The notes below the pieces were generated by a model, which was not told where the DNA came from, made no database searches, and worked only from the letters and a program-made list of their open reading frames with translations. A stretch of DNA of 64,000 nucleotides from Acidocella aminolytica 101 = DSM 11237. GTDB taxonomy: Bacteria > Pseudomonadota > Alphaproteobacteria > Acetobacterales > Acetobacteraceae. The stretch lies in NCBI RefSeq assembly GCF_900129125.1, contig NZ_FQVJ01000001.1, positions 124,001 to 188,000 of the forward strand. The letters run 5' to 3'. Below, piece after piece: positions 44,329-53,644 of the stretch. The stretch's first letter is position 1; each line of letters opens with the position of its first letter. The translations under genes and the position numbers were made by a program.

Positions 44329-44361
44329 ATAGAGTTGTTTTTTTTAAAAAATCAACTCTAT
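44329..44361. repeat. AT-rich hairpin downstream of rfbD
   Basis: ATAGAGTTG (44329-44337) and CAACTCTAT (44353-44361) are perfect 9-base inverted arms around TTTTTTTTAAAAAAT, which can itself pair, giving a stem of about 15 bases. It lies just beyond the rfbD stop in a 180-base AT-rich gap before the GT2 gene. It may terminate or cut back the rfb mRNA; the stem is unusually AT-rich for a terminator. Confidence 0.5.
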
Positions 44362-44368
44362 ATTGTGC

Positions 44369-45250
44369 TCATGTATCCATAAGGTCAGATACAATTAAGG
44401 GGAGCGTTGCGCGCCACTCTGGAAGCGACACCCCAAAGACCTGCTTCAGCTTGGTGCAATCCAATCGGGAATCCGACGGGCGGCGGGTTGGGGTTGGCCA
44501 GTCGGCGGTTGAGATGGGCTGCACCTCCGGCGCCGGATAGCCTAGCTTAGCTGCATTCTCGAAAATGGCGGTGGCAAAACCGTGCCAAGTGGTCTCACCG
44601 CTGCCGGTGGCGTGGTATATGCCACGATAAGCCGCTTGCCATCCCGTGGCCTCAATTTTGTCCGCGATGGCGAGAATGGCATCCGCCAGATCGCCTGCTG
44701 CCGTGGGGGTGCCGTGCTGGTCAGCAACCACGCGCAGGACGGGCATCTTGCGTCCGGCATTGATCATGGTGCGGGCGAAGTTCTTGCCGTGGGCGGAGTA
44801 AACCCAGGCGGTACGTAGAATGATGGCCTTGGCGCTGGTGGCCAGAATCGCTTCCTCGCCATCGCGTTTGGTGGCACCGTACACGCCGGTGGGGCCGGTA
44901 GGATCGCTTTCCAAATAAGGCGCGCCCTTGTCGCCGTCGAACACATAGTCGGTCGAGACGTGGATGAAAGGAATGTCCGCCGCTTCGCATAGCTTAGCCA
45001 GCGCCAATGGGCCGGTGTGATTACAGGCTTTTGCGGCCGCTTGGTCGGTCTCGGCCTTGTCCACAGCCGTATAGGCGGCGGCGTTGATCACCAGAGTTGG
45101 CCTTGCGTCTTCAAAGCTAGTGGTGAGTGTTTCCGGCTTCTCGAAATCAAAAGCCGGGCGCTGCACGGCGGTGAAGGGAGTGTCGCGCGCGGTAAGGCGC
45201 CGGGAGAGAGCATCTCCTAATTGCCCGGAGGCACCGGTGACGAGGATCAT
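44369..45250 (-). CDS. rfbD: dTDP-4-dehydrorhamnose reductase
   Basis: A 293-residue short-chain reductase, last enzyme of dTDP-L-rhamnose synthesis (NADPH reduces the 4-keto group). It has MILVTGASGQLGDALSRRL at the N-terminus, INAAAYTAVDKAETDQAAAK, HVSTDYVFDGDKGAPYLESD and the catalytic YGATKRDGEEAIL (Y-x-x-x-K). The start overlaps the rfbC stop by one base. It ends the rfbBACD run on the minus strand. Confidence 0.95.
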   Translation of the reverse strand: MILVTGASGQLGDALSRRLTARDTPFTAVQRPAFDFEKPETLTTSFEDARPTLVINAAAYTAVDKAETDQAAAKACNHTGPLALAKLCEAADIPFIHVSTDYVFDGDKGAPYLESDPTGPTGVYGATKRDGEEAILATSAKAIILRTAWVYSAHGKNFARTMINAGRKMPVLRVVADQHGTPTAAGDLADAILAIADKIEATGWQAAYRGIYHATGSGETTWHGFATAIFENAAKLGYPAPEVQPISTADWPTPTRRPSDSRLDCTKLKQVFGVSLPEWRATLPLIVSDLMDT

Positions 45251-45807
45251 CAGTAGGTGAACCAGTGGTCTGTTGCATTGAACGGGGGGGCAGCTTGATC
45301 CTTTTCAGATAACAGGGCCTCATCGGGGGCTATCGGCCAGGGCAGGGCCAGCGTCGGATCGTTCCAGCGTACGGCACGTTCGCAGTCCTTTGCGTAATCG
45401 CCCGTGACTTTATAAATCACCTCGGTATCCGGAAGGAGAGTGCAGAAGCCGTGCAGAAAGCCGCCTGGCACCCAAAGCTGCGCCCATTTCTCAGTTGAAA
45501 GCTCTGCCGCTACCCATTTACCGTAGGTGGGCGACCCCTGGCGGATATCCACCGCCACATCCCAGATGGCGCCTTTGATAACACGCACCAGCTTACCCTG
45601 CACATGCGGGGCCACCTGACAATGGAGGCCGCGAATGGTTCCTTTTTGGGCGGAGAAACTCTGATTGTCCTGCACGAAATGCTCGTCGAAGCCTTGGGCC
45701 TTAAGCTTGGACGCACTCCAGGTTTCGGAGAAGAAACCCCGACTATCGCTGAATTTCGGCGGGGTGATGAGTTTGACCTCAGGGATAGCGAGAGCTTCAA
45801 CCTTCAT
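45250..45807 (-). CDS. rfbC: dTDP-4-dehydrorhamnose 3,5-epimerase
   Basis: A 185-residue cupin-fold epimerase that inverts C3 and C5 of dTDP-4-keto-6-deoxyglucose. Motifs: FSDSRGFFSETWSASKL, VQDNQSFSAQKGTIRGLHCQ with the catalytic His, LVRVIKGAIWDVAVDIRQGS and WVPGGFLHGFCTL. The length is standard. Ends overlap rfbA and rfbD by a base or so each, so the four genes are coupled. Confidence 0.95.
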   Translation of the reverse strand: MKVEALAIPEVKLITPPKFSDSRGFFSETWSASKLKAQGFDEHFVQDNQSFSAQKGTIRGLHCQVAPHVQGKLVRVIKGAIWDVAVDIRQGSPTYGKWVAAELSTEKWAQLWVPGGFLHGFCTLLPDTEVIYKVTGDYAKDCERAVRWNDPTLALPWPIAPDEALLSEKDQAAPPFNATDHWFTY

Positions 45808-46688
45808 CAGTGATGCACCCCATCCGCGATATTGTTGAGAATCCGGCCTAGTTCGGTTTTGGAGATCAGCTTGGCGCGTTCGCGAAGTTGGTCCGCGTCA
45901 ATGAAGCCCATCCTATACGCTACCTCTTCCGGGCTGCCGACGAGATTACCTTGCCGGTCCTGGATAGTCTGTACGAAATTGGCGGATTGCAGCAGGCTAT
46001 CCGGCGTACCGGCATCCAGCCAAGCGGTGCCGCGCCCCAGCCGTTCCACCTTCAGCGTGCCTTCTTGCAGATATATATTGTTGAGGTCGGTGATCTCCAG
46101 CTCTCCACGGGCCGAGGGGTTCACTTTTTTGGCGAATTCGGTCACGCGATGATCGTAGAAATAAAGCCCGGTAACCGCCCAGTTGGAGCTTGGCTCCTTG
46201 GGCTTTTCTATAATGTTCACGGCCCGGCCATCCGCATCGAACCAGACGACGCCGTAGCGCTCCGGGTCACGCACCTGATAGGCGAACACGGTTGCCCCTT
46301 CGGGCCGCGCGCCGGCGGCACGCAGTAGGGTGGAGAGATGATCGCCATGGATGAGGTTATCCCCCAGTGCCAGGGCGCAGGCATCGCCGTCGATCCATTC
46401 TTCGCCGATTAGAAAGGCCTGGGCGAGACCGTCCGGACTTGGTTGTTCAGCGTAAGAGATGCGGATGCCAAGATGTGACCCGTCGTGGAACAAGCGCTGA
46501 AATTGCGGCAGGTCCTGCGGGGTAGAGATAATCAGCACTTCCCGAATGCCCGCCAGCATCAGCGTACAGAGTGGGTAGTAGATCATTGGCTTGTCGAACA
46601 CTGGGAGCAGTTGCTTCGAGCTGGCTTGAGTTATGGGATGCAGCCGTGTCCCAGACCCGCCCGCGAGAATGATGCCTTTGGTGATCAT
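45807..46688 (-). CDS. rfbA: Glucose-1-phosphate thymidylyltransferase
   Basis: A 293-residue nucleotidyltransferase that makes dTDP-glucose from dTTP and glucose 1-phosphate. It starts [20 protein letters not shown] (sugar-nucleotide binding G-G-x-G-T-R), then [20 protein letters not shown] and [12 protein letters not shown] with the metal Asp, and later [20 protein letters not shown] start at the ATG at 46688; the in-frame upstream part is the rfbB shadow. It overlaps the rfbB end by 4 bases. Confidence 0.95.
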   Translation of the reverse strand: MITKGIILAGGSGTRLHPITQASSKQLLPVFDKPMIYYPLCTLMLAGIREVLIISTPQDLPQFQRLFHDGSHLGIRISYAEQPSPDGLAQAFLIGEEWIDGDACALALGDNLIHGDHLSTLLRAAGARPEGATVFAYQVRDPERYGVVWFDADGRAVNIIEKPKEPSSNWAVTGLYFYDHRVTEFAKKVNPSARGELEITDLNNIYLQEGTLKVERLGRGTAWLDAGTPDSLLQSANFVQTIQDRQGNLVGSPEEVAYRMGFIDADQLRERAKLISKTELGRILNNIADGVHH

Positions 46689-47740
46689 GCCCCGGCCCCC
46701 AGACGTTGCCCGGAATATTTTTTCGACCGGATACCCTCCCACCACGGACGATGATCCAGATACCAGCCAATCGTTACCGCCAGTCCGCGTTCAAAATCAT
46801 GCGCGGCGGTCCAGTCCAGAGCAGTCTCGGCGGAGGATGGATCAATTTCGTAACGGTGGTCGTGGCCAGGACGGTCGGTGACATAGGTTATCAGCCGTTC
46901 ACGCGCGCCGTTTTCGCTCGGCAGCTTCCGGTCCAGAATGGAGCAGATGGCTTTCACCACGTCGATATTTTTCTGGGGCTGGCGGGCGCCAATGCAATAG
47001 GTCTCGCCGGGCACGCCTTGCGTGACAACCTTCAAGAGCGCCTCGGCATGATCGTCGACAAACAGCCAGTCACGCGTGTTCTTACCGTCGCCATAGACGG
47101 GGAGTGGCTTTTCCTCGATAGCGTTGATCAGCATCAACGGAATCAGCTTCTCGGGGAATTGCCATTTGCCGTAATTGTTAGTGGTGTTGGAAACGATCAC
47201 CGGCAAGTTATAAGTGTGCATCCAGGCGCGGGCCAGATGGTCGGACGCGGCCTTGGAGGAGGAGTACGGGCTACGCGGGTCGTAAGGAGTATGTTCGTTA
47301 AACGGCGGCTCTTCATCCGCCAGCGCACCAAACACTTCGTCTGTCGAAATGTGATGGAACCGGAATTTTTCTTTCTTCTCACCGGAGAGTGTCGCGAAAT
47401 ATTCACGCGCGGCTTCCAGCATCACGAAGGTGCCGGTGATATTTGTGTGAACAAACGCGGCCGGACCGTCTATGGAGCGGTCCACATGGCTTTCAGCGGC
47501 CAGATGCATCACCACGTCTGGCTGGTGCGTGGCAAAGGCCACGCGGATGCCCGCCAGATCACAAATATCCTGCTTCAGCAGTGCATGATTCGGGTGGTGC
47601 AGCGCATCCTCAAGCGCATCTTCGGAAGCGGCATAGGTCATCTTGTCGATATTGATGATCTGATGCCCTGCCTGCCGGACCGCACGCCTGACAACGGCGG
47701 AACCGATAAAGCCGCAACCGCCGGTCAATAGGATCTTCAT
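46685..47740 (-). CDS. rfbB: dTDP-glucose 4,6-dehydratase
   Basis: A 351-residue NAD-dependent SDR. It has [80 protein letters not shown] and the catalytic [15 protein letters not shown] (Y-x-x-x-K). It converts dTDP-glucose to the 4-keto-6-deoxy sugar. TTGGAG lies before the ATG at 47740; a GTG two codons earlier is possible. It follows the WbsX-type glycosyltransferase gene by 41 bases on the same strand, so the operon probably starts there. Confidence 0.95.
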   Translation of the reverse strand: MKILLTGGCGFIGSAVVRRAVRQAGHQIINIDKMTYAASEDALEDALHHPNHALLKQDICDLAGIRVAFATHQPDVVMHLAAESHVDRSIDGPAAFVHTNITGTFVMLEAAREYFATLSGEKKEKFRFHHISTDEVFGALADEEPPFNEHTPYDPRSPYSSSKAASDHLARAWMHTYNLPVIVSNTTNNYGKWQFPEKLIPLMLINAIEEKPLPVYGDGKNTRDWLFVDDHAEALLKVVTQGVPGETYCIGARQPQKNIDVVKAICSILDRKLPSENGARERLITYVTDRPGHDHRYEIDPSSAETALDWTAAHDFERGLAVTIGWYLDHRPWWEGIRSKKYSGQRLGAGA

Positions 47741-47781
47741 GGACACTCCAATCGTTTCGCAAGGATCTGAGGTCAGTACAA

Positions 47782-50700
47782 TCAGACCTTTTTGCGTCTG
47801 GCAACACGTGAAACCACTTTCTTTTTTGCACGTGCGAACTGGTTTGAAAGTTGGGCACGATACGCCGCCTGGGAGGCGATATCCGCCTCATCCAACGCCA
47901 ACAAATCAGCCGCCACGTCATGCAGCCGTTCCACTTCCGCGAGATGAGACGCTGCGTCCAGCCGCTTTGTGACGCCGCCTTCATGCCGCCTGTGGGTATT
48001 TAGCGGTTCGGCCAGAAAAGCTACCTGGCCCACCTGTGCAGTCAACGCCGCAAGATAAATCCGCCAATCCCCTGCCAGCTTCCAGCTTTCCAGATCCGGC
48101 AGAGCCGCCAAAGCCCGCAATAACGCCTCACGGCGCCAGAGCACGGCACTGACATTCGGGATGAGATTGCGAATTTTCAAGAATTTGTTAGCAAAATCCT
48201 TGGCATCCCAACTGCCGGAGGCGGCTAGGTTGCGTATACCCGATTGGAAATAATAGCCTTGATAGCTGGGCATGACTTCCAACCCTTGCGCATCCACCGC
48301 GCGGCTGTCGGCAAAGGCGAAGAGCGGCGCGTCCTCGTGCTCCATCGCTTCGACCAGCCGGGCCAGAAAGGTAGGGTGGGCAGCGTCGTCGGCCTCGCAG
48401 AGCCATACATAATCACCCCGCGCGGCCTCGGCGGCCCGGCGCCACTGCGCGAAAACCGAGCCTGAGTTTGAGGCGTTGAGATGCACTTGAATATCCCGCC
48501 CGGCGGCTTCGGCATGCTGCCGCGCAACCTGCAGGCTGTCATCCGTTGAGGCGTCGTCAAGCAGGAGGATGTCCTGCACTGGATAACTCTGCTCGAAAAT
48601 GCTGGAGAGTCGCTCAGGCAGATAGGCGGCATAATTATAGTTGAGTATAGCGGCAGTGACGCGCTTGAGGCCCGGCACGGCAAGGCGCAGGAGTTCATCC
48701 ACATAATGCTGGAAATCAAAACGCTGTTCAGCCGCTTGCATCAGGCGGGGGCGTTGTCTCTTCAGGGCCTTGTGGTCCAGCAGCGCTTCCAGACCGGCCT
48801 GATAATCATCCAAATCAGCCCGCCGGGCCACATAGCCTCCCTGGTCGGCACGCAGCAATTCGGGTATTCCGCCGCTTTCGTCAAAGGCGACGCACGGTAC
48901 GCCGCAAGCGAGGGCCTCTATGACCACGGTTGGCAGAGGGTCCTCGCGTGAGGTTAGTGCCAATATGTCCGCGGCGGAGAAATAAGCCGAGATCTCCTGG
49001 GTAAAGGGGATATGGCTGAAAGCCCCGCTCTTTTGCAGCTTGTCCATTTCCGGTTCGAGATAGGTTTTTAGTTTGAAGTCGATGTTCCCGACCCAGAGGA
49101 AATGCACTTTTTGCTGCGTGGCCGAAACCCGGCGGGCGAGTTGCAAAAACAGATCAAATCCCTTGCGGATATCCCCAAATCCAGCGCCCAGAATAAGGAA
49201 ATGCTGCTCTGAAAGCCCCAGGTCCGCGCGGATACGAGTCCTGGCCAGTGGGTCGAAGCTGATGCACTGGTAATTGCCTTGGGGCAGGATAACCTCGTTG
49301 TGACCATCCAGCCCTATTGTGGTCCGGAACGTATCCGCTGCGAAACCAGAGGAGAAGATCACCTTCCGTGCCGCTTGGCTGCCAAGCTGGGCTTGTACCT
49401 CGAGGTTATATTCCTTCAATAGCTGCGGTAGCTCATGCACCAGTAGCACGCTTTGGATATTATGCGCTTCAGCCATGGGCGTCACCCGCGCCGAGGCGGA
49501 GGAGTTAATGATGGCGTGGCGGACGCCCATGCGCCGATACTGGTCCAGGTGGCTTTTTATGATCGTCTCATCATGGCTGACCGTGACTTCGGCGGTATCG
49601 TAATACTGCCCCAGCAATGGGCCAACGCCGAGTAGCAGCAGGTGTACTCTCATCCCCCATTGGCGCCGTAACTGCCTAGCAATGTGCAACAACAGAAGCT
49701 GTGCACCGTGGGGTTGCGCGTCGTGGCCCACCAGCAGGATACCTGCCGCCAAGCTTCCGGTCTCGCCTGCGCAAATGGCACGTGCGGTAGCGTTGAGAAA
49801 AGCGGCCCCCGCATGAATGTCGGGTTCCAGAAACGCACCCTCGGCCCATTCATTCCAGGCATTCACGCAAATAATCTGCTGGCCGTAGAATGGGTGATCC
49901 GCCGCGTAGCGGACGAGTTTTTCCAGCCATTCCTGGTATTTGGCAGGGGTGACGTTGTGCAAGGCTAGCCCCTTGCCTTCGCGGCGCGGGTCATTGTCCC
50001 AGCCGGGGACGATTGCTTTGATCAGTGGATAATCAGGCACCGGCATGGTGAGTGAGGTTTCGGCCAGGGCCGCATAATCATGCACGGTGGCGCTGAAATC
50101 CGGGTCCAGAAGGTCCAGCGTCTCGTTGATTCGCGGAGTGGCTTGGCTCAGCTTGTGGGGTGGAAATTCCACCGCGCCGTCTAGCCCATAAGGGGTGGGA
50201 TCGTAATCATCGCCCAGGCTTTGCGCCATGATTAGCAGCGGGCGCTCACCATGTTTTTTTTCAAACAGCTTGCGCCACTTTCGTAGACGCGCCTGTGTAT
50301 CGGGGATCAGCCCCACCCGGTAGATCATCAGCAGGGGCCGTCCTTCGATGCGAATGTATCGCTTATCCGCGAACAGCCTGGCGAAGCTGGCGATCAGCGC
50401 AGCGTCATCCTCCTCCAGATATTCCTGCGCGATTAGCACCTCACGTTCTTGACCATCCCACCGGCGCGTCCAATTCTCGTTCGCCCACATGGCGCAGAAA
50501 GAGAAATCTAGAGATTCGTCGGCCAGAAACTGCTCAAGCGGTTTTTCCAGAAGCCGGTGGCGGTTGAACCAATAATAATAGAACACAAAGCCAGAGAGCC
50601 CGGCGGCTCTGGCCATCTCCACTTGGCGTTTCAGCGTGGACGGATCATCCAGCGAGTAATGGCCCAGATCGCGCGGCACACGCGGCTGCACATGGCCCAC

Positions 50701-51525
50701 GAAACGCGGTATGGCGCGGCCGAGATTCGTCCAGTCCGTAAAGCCCTTGCCCCACCAGGCGTCATTTTCAGCAACGCGGTGGAATTGCGGCAGGTAATAG
50801 GCCAGCAGCATTGCCTTGCGGGCGGCGTGGGGCGGGGCAGGGGTAAAGTTCTCAAAAAACGTTGCGGGACGGGTGGAACGCCGGATGGCGGAGGGGATCA
50901 GGCCTTCCTGTTCCGGCCGCTTTGGGAGAAACAGTCCGTTATCTATATTGGCGAGATAATGCAGCAACGGGTTTTGCCCGTTCAGATTTTTTTTGTAACG
51001 GCCGAGATAAAACCTGACATCGAAGTCCGGTGAGGGATCACGATGTTCTGCAGCTCCAAACGCCAGAAAGTGCTCGAATGGATCCGCGCCGCCCTCGGCC
51101 ACGTCCCGATTTTGGTCCAGATACCAGGCGCCATCGAACACCGGAACCGGATTTACTTGTCCTGTGCGGTGGCGGCGCAGAAAATGCTCCAGGCAGGAGA
51201 CACTTGGGGGCAAGCTGTAAGTTTCACGATACCAGTTCGTGTGGAAGTAGGGGCAAGGGTCACGTCCCTCGGCCTCTCCGGCGAGAAAGTAATGCAGCAA
51301 GGGGTTGCCGCCATCCGCGGCCACGTCCGGGTAACGCTCCAGGTACCATTGCGGATGGAAATAAGGGTTGGGCCGTGCGCCCTTCCTCCAGCCAGTGCGG
51401 CAAAAATGCGCGATTCCGTCTTTTCCCTCATCCGCGGCCTGCGGATGTTGGCCGAGATACCACTCTGAAAGAAACAGTCCGCTCCGCCGGATTATGTCGA
51501 TTTCAGCCTGTGATTGTGCGTCCAC
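47782..51525 (-). CDS. Trimodular glycosyltransferase: five W-Y-L repeats, WbsX/GH99-like, GT4 and GT2 domains
   Basis: A 1247-residue protein. Residues 15-200 hold five repeats of about 38 residues with a F-x-x-x-W-Y-L start and an HF/HY-L-x-x-G-x-x-E-x-R-x-P end (FHPQWYLERYPDVAADGGNP, FDGAWYLDQNRDVAEGGADP, FDVRFYLGRYKKNLNGQNPL). Residues about 240-585 are WbsX-like (LAYYLPQFHRVAENDAWWG, FVFYYYWFNRHRLLEKPLEQ, ENWTRRWDG). A GT4 fold covers about 598-945 (GAGFGDIRKGFDLFLQLARR, ALACGVPCVAFDESGGIPEL). A GT2 domain starts near 955 (ILNYNYAAYLPERLSSIF, LLDDASTDDS, CEADDAAHPTFL). The start is a GTG at 51525. It probably builds several linkages of one rhamnose-containing glycan. Confidence 0.86.
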   Translation of the reverse strand: MDAQSQAEIDIIRRSGLFLSEWYLGQHPQAADEGKDGIAHFCRTGWRKGARPNPYFHPQWYLERYPDVAADGGNPLLHYFLAGEAEGRDPCPYFHTNWYRETYSLPPSVSCLEHFLRRHRTGQVNPVPVFDGAWYLDQNRDVAEGGADPFEHFLAFGAAEHRDPSPDFDVRFYLGRYKKNLNGQNPLLHYLANIDNGLFLPKRPEQEGLIPSAIRRSTRPATFFENFTPAPPHAARKAMLLAYYLPQFHRVAENDAWWGKGFTDWTNLGRAIPRFVGHVQPRVPRDLGHYSLDDPSTLKRQVEMARAAGLSGFVFYYYWFNRHRLLEKPLEQFLADESLDFSFCAMWANENWTRRWDGQEREVLIAQEYLEEDDAALIASFARLFADKRYIRIEGRPLLMIYRVGLIPDTQARLRKWRKLFEKKHGERPLLIMAQSLGDDYDPTPYGLDGAVEFPPHKLSQATPRINETLDLLDPDFSATVHDYAALAETSLTMPVPDYPLIKAIVPGWDNDPRREGKGLALHNVTPAKYQEWLEKLVRYAADHPFYGQQIICVNAWNEWAEGAFLEPDIHAGAAFLNATARAICAGETGSLAAGILLVGHDAQPHGAQLLLLHIARQLRRQWGMRVHLLLLGVGPLLGQYYDTAEVTVSHDETIIKSHLDQYRRMGVRHAIINSSASARVTPMAEAHNIQSVLLVHELPQLLKEYNLEVQAQLGSQAARKVIFSSGFAADTFRTTIGLDGHNEVILPQGNYQCISFDPLARTRIRADLGLSEQHFLILGAGFGDIRKGFDLFLQLARRVSATQQKVHFLWVGNIDFKLKTYLEPEMDKLQKSGAFSHIPFTQEISAYFSAADILALTSREDPLPTVVIEALACGVPCVAFDESGGIPELLRADQGGYVARRADLDDYQAGLEALLDHKALKRQRPRLMQAAEQRFDFQHYVDELLRLAVPGLKRVTAAILNYNYAAYLPERLSSIFEQSYPVQDILLLDDASTDDSLQVARQHAEAAGRDIQVHLNASNSGSVFAQWRRAAEAARGDYVWLCEADDAAHPTFLARLVEAMEHEDAPLFAFADSRAVDAQGLEVMPSYQGYYFQSGIRNLAASGSWDAKDFANKFLKIRNLIPNVSAVLWRREALLRALAALPDLESWKLAGDWRIYLAALTAQVGQVAFLAEPLNTHRRHEGGVTKRLDAASHLAEVERLHDVAADLLALDEADIASQAAYRAQLSNQFARAKKKVVSRVARRKKV

Positions 51526-51592
51526 GCTTTGCCCTTTCTTTGCGCGGCATCATGCCTGGGGCGATTTTTCGTGTCGATGGGGGAGGAGCCAT

Positions 51593-51622
51593 AAAAAAGG
51601 CGCCAATATCGGCGCCTTTTTC
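51593..51622. terminator. Bidirectional-type terminator after typA
   Basis: AAAAAAGGCGCC (51593-51604) and GGCGCCTTTTT (51611-51621) form a GC-rich stem flanked by A/T runs. On the minus strand a six-base T-run follows, 12 bases after the typA stop. It also marks the upstream end of the WbsX-type gene. Confidence 0.85.
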
Positions 51623-51633
51623 GATAAGATGGC

Positions 51634-53469
51634 TTAGGCCGCGTCGTCCGCGCGGCGCTCGGCCTTCTTGCGGTCATGCGGGTTCAGGTAACGCTTGCGG
51701 ATCCGCACGGCGGAGGGAGTGACTTCCACCAGTTCGTCGTCCTGGATGTAGGCAATGGCCTGCTCCAGGCTCATCCGCCGGGGTGGCACCAGCAGCAACG
51801 CCTCGTCCTTGCCAGCGGCGCGAATGTTGGTGAGCTTCTTCTCCTTGACCGGGTTCACGTCCAGGTCGTTCTCACGGCTATGCTCGCCGAGGATCATACC
51901 GACATAAACCTTGTCGCCTGGGTTCACGAACAGCACGCCCCGATCCTGCAGGGAGAACAGGGAGTACTGCACGGCCTCGCCGTCCTCGGAGGAGATCAGC
52001 GCACCATTGCGGCGGCCCTCGATCTTGCCTTTCCAGGGGCCGTAGCCAGCAAACAGGCGGTTCATCACGCCGGTGCCGCGCGTGTCGGTCAGGAACTCCC
52101 CATGATAGCCGATGAGGCCGCGGGATGGGATCTTGAAGGTTAGGCGCTGCTTGTCACCGCCGGAGGGGCGCAGGTCAGTCAGTTCGCCCTTGCGGCGGCT
52201 CATCTTCTCGACGACGGCGCCGGAATAGGGCTCATCCACGTCGATCAGCACCTCTTCGTAAGGCTCTTCCTTCTCGCCGGTCTCCGCGTTGGTGCGGGTG
52301 AGCACGCGGGGACGACCGATAGTCAGCTCGAAGCCTTCACGGCGCATGGTTTCGATCAGCACGCCGAGCTGGAGTTCGCCACGGCCGGACACCTCGAACG
52401 CGTCGGTCTCTGTGGAGACTGCAACCTGAATGGCGACGTTGCCTTCCGTTTCTTGGAACAGGCGGTCGCGGATCTGACGGGAGGTGACCTTCTTGCCCTC
52501 GCGGCCGCCCAGCGGGCCGTCATTGATGCGGAATGTCATTGAGAGTGTTGGCGGGTCGATCGGTGTGGCGGGCAGCGGCGTGGCCACTTCAGGCGCGCAG
52601 ATTGTGTATGGAATGGTGGTGTCGGAAAGACCTGCGACGGCGACGATGTCACCAGCACTTACCTCGTCTACCGGCACGCGCTCCAGCCCACGGAAGGAGA
52701 GCAGCTTGGTCAGGCGGCCGGTTTCCACCACCTTGCCGTCCAAGTCTAGCACCTTCACCGGCATATTGACGGTTGCCTTGCCCTGCTCGACGCGACCGGT
52801 CAGCACGCGGCCAAGGAAGGTGTCGGATTCCAGAATAGTCGCGACCATGGCGAAGGGCGCTTCGGTGTCCAGCGCTGGGGCGGGAACATGGTTCAGGATC
52901 AACTCGAAAAGTGGGGTCAGGCTTTCACGCGGATCGTTCAGGTCCTTCACTGCCCAGCCCTGGCGGCCGGAGGCGAATAGCATCGGGAAGTCCAGCTGTT
53001 CCTCATTTGCATCTAGAGAGGCGAACAGGTCGAACATCTCATTATGCACATCGTCCGGGCGGGCATCGCCACGGTCGATCTTGTTGACCACCACGATCGG
53101 CTTCAGGCCGCGCTTCAGGGCCTTGCCCAGCACGAACTTGGTTTGCGGCAGCACGCCCTCGGCGGCGTCCACCAGAATCACGGCGCCGTCCACCATGCTC
53201 AGAATACGTTCAACCTCGCCGCCGAAATCGGCGTGGCCTGGTGTATCGATGATGTTGATGCGCACATCGTTCCACACCACGGAGGCGACTTTGGCCAGAA
53301 TGGTGATGCCGCGCTCTTTTTCTAGGTCGTTGCGGTCGAGCGCGCGCTCGGCCACGGCCTGGTGGGCGGCAAAGGCACCGGACTGCTTCAGGAGTTGGTC
53401 GGTGAGGGTGGTTTTGCCATGGTCAACGTGAGCGATGATGGCAATATTGCGGATTTTCGGCGCAGACAT
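51634..53469 (-). CDS. typA: Translational GTPase TypA/BipA
   Basis: A 611-residue ribosome-associated GTPase, normal length for the family. The G1 motif is AHVDHGKTTLTDQLLKQSG and G3 is DTPGHADFGGEVERILS; NKIDRGDARPDDVHNE provides G4. An EF-G-like domain with KKVTSRQIRDRLFQE and a C-terminal TypA block (KEKKLTNIRAAGKDEALLLV) follow. It binds 70S ribosomes under stress and affects assembly and growth at low temperature. It has its own terminator downstream. Confidence 0.96.
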   Translation of the reverse strand: MSAPKIRNIAIIAHVDHGKTTLTDQLLKQSGAFAAHQAVAERALDRNDLEKERGITILAKVASVVWNDVRINIIDTPGHADFGGEVERILSMVDGAVILVDAAEGVLPQTKFVLGKALKRGLKPIVVVNKIDRGDARPDDVHNEMFDLFASLDANEEQLDFPMLFASGRQGWAVKDLNDPRESLTPLFELILNHVPAPALDTEAPFAMVATILESDTFLGRVLTGRVEQGKATVNMPVKVLDLDGKVVETGRLTKLLSFRGLERVPVDEVSAGDIVAVAGLSDTTIPYTICAPEVATPLPATPIDPPTLSMTFRINDGPLGGREGKKVTSRQIRDRLFQETEGNVAIQVAVSTETDAFEVSGRGELQLGVLIETMRREGFELTIGRPRVLTRTNAETGEKEEPYEEVLIDVDEPYSGAVVEKMSRRKGELTDLRPSGGDKQRLTFKIPSRGLIGYHGEFLTDTRGTGVMNRLFAGYGPWKGKIEGRRNGALISSEDGEAVQYSLFSLQDRGVLFVNPGDKVYVGMILGEHSRENDLDVNPVKEKKLTNIRAAGKDEALLLVPPRRMSLEQAIAYIQDDELVEVTPSAVRIRKRYLNPHDRKKAERRADDAA

Positions 53470-53644
53470 CTAAAGACTACCTATCGAAATGAGCAAACCG
53501 GCCGGGCCGGGGCGCTTGGGGCGCGCCGGTCTGGCCGGGATGCTCGTTGCTGAATATGTGCCCCCGCATAGCGATATTGCGGCGCAAAAGCGAGGGTAAA
53601 ATCGCTGTTTGTACGGCATGGGCGCCTTGCGGCGCCCATTTTGG

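Noticed and set aside
46706-47731. 341-codon open frame on the plus strand opposite rfbB
   Set aside because: Long only because of GC-rich codon bias on the opposite strand; rfbB has full catalytic motifs and operon context.
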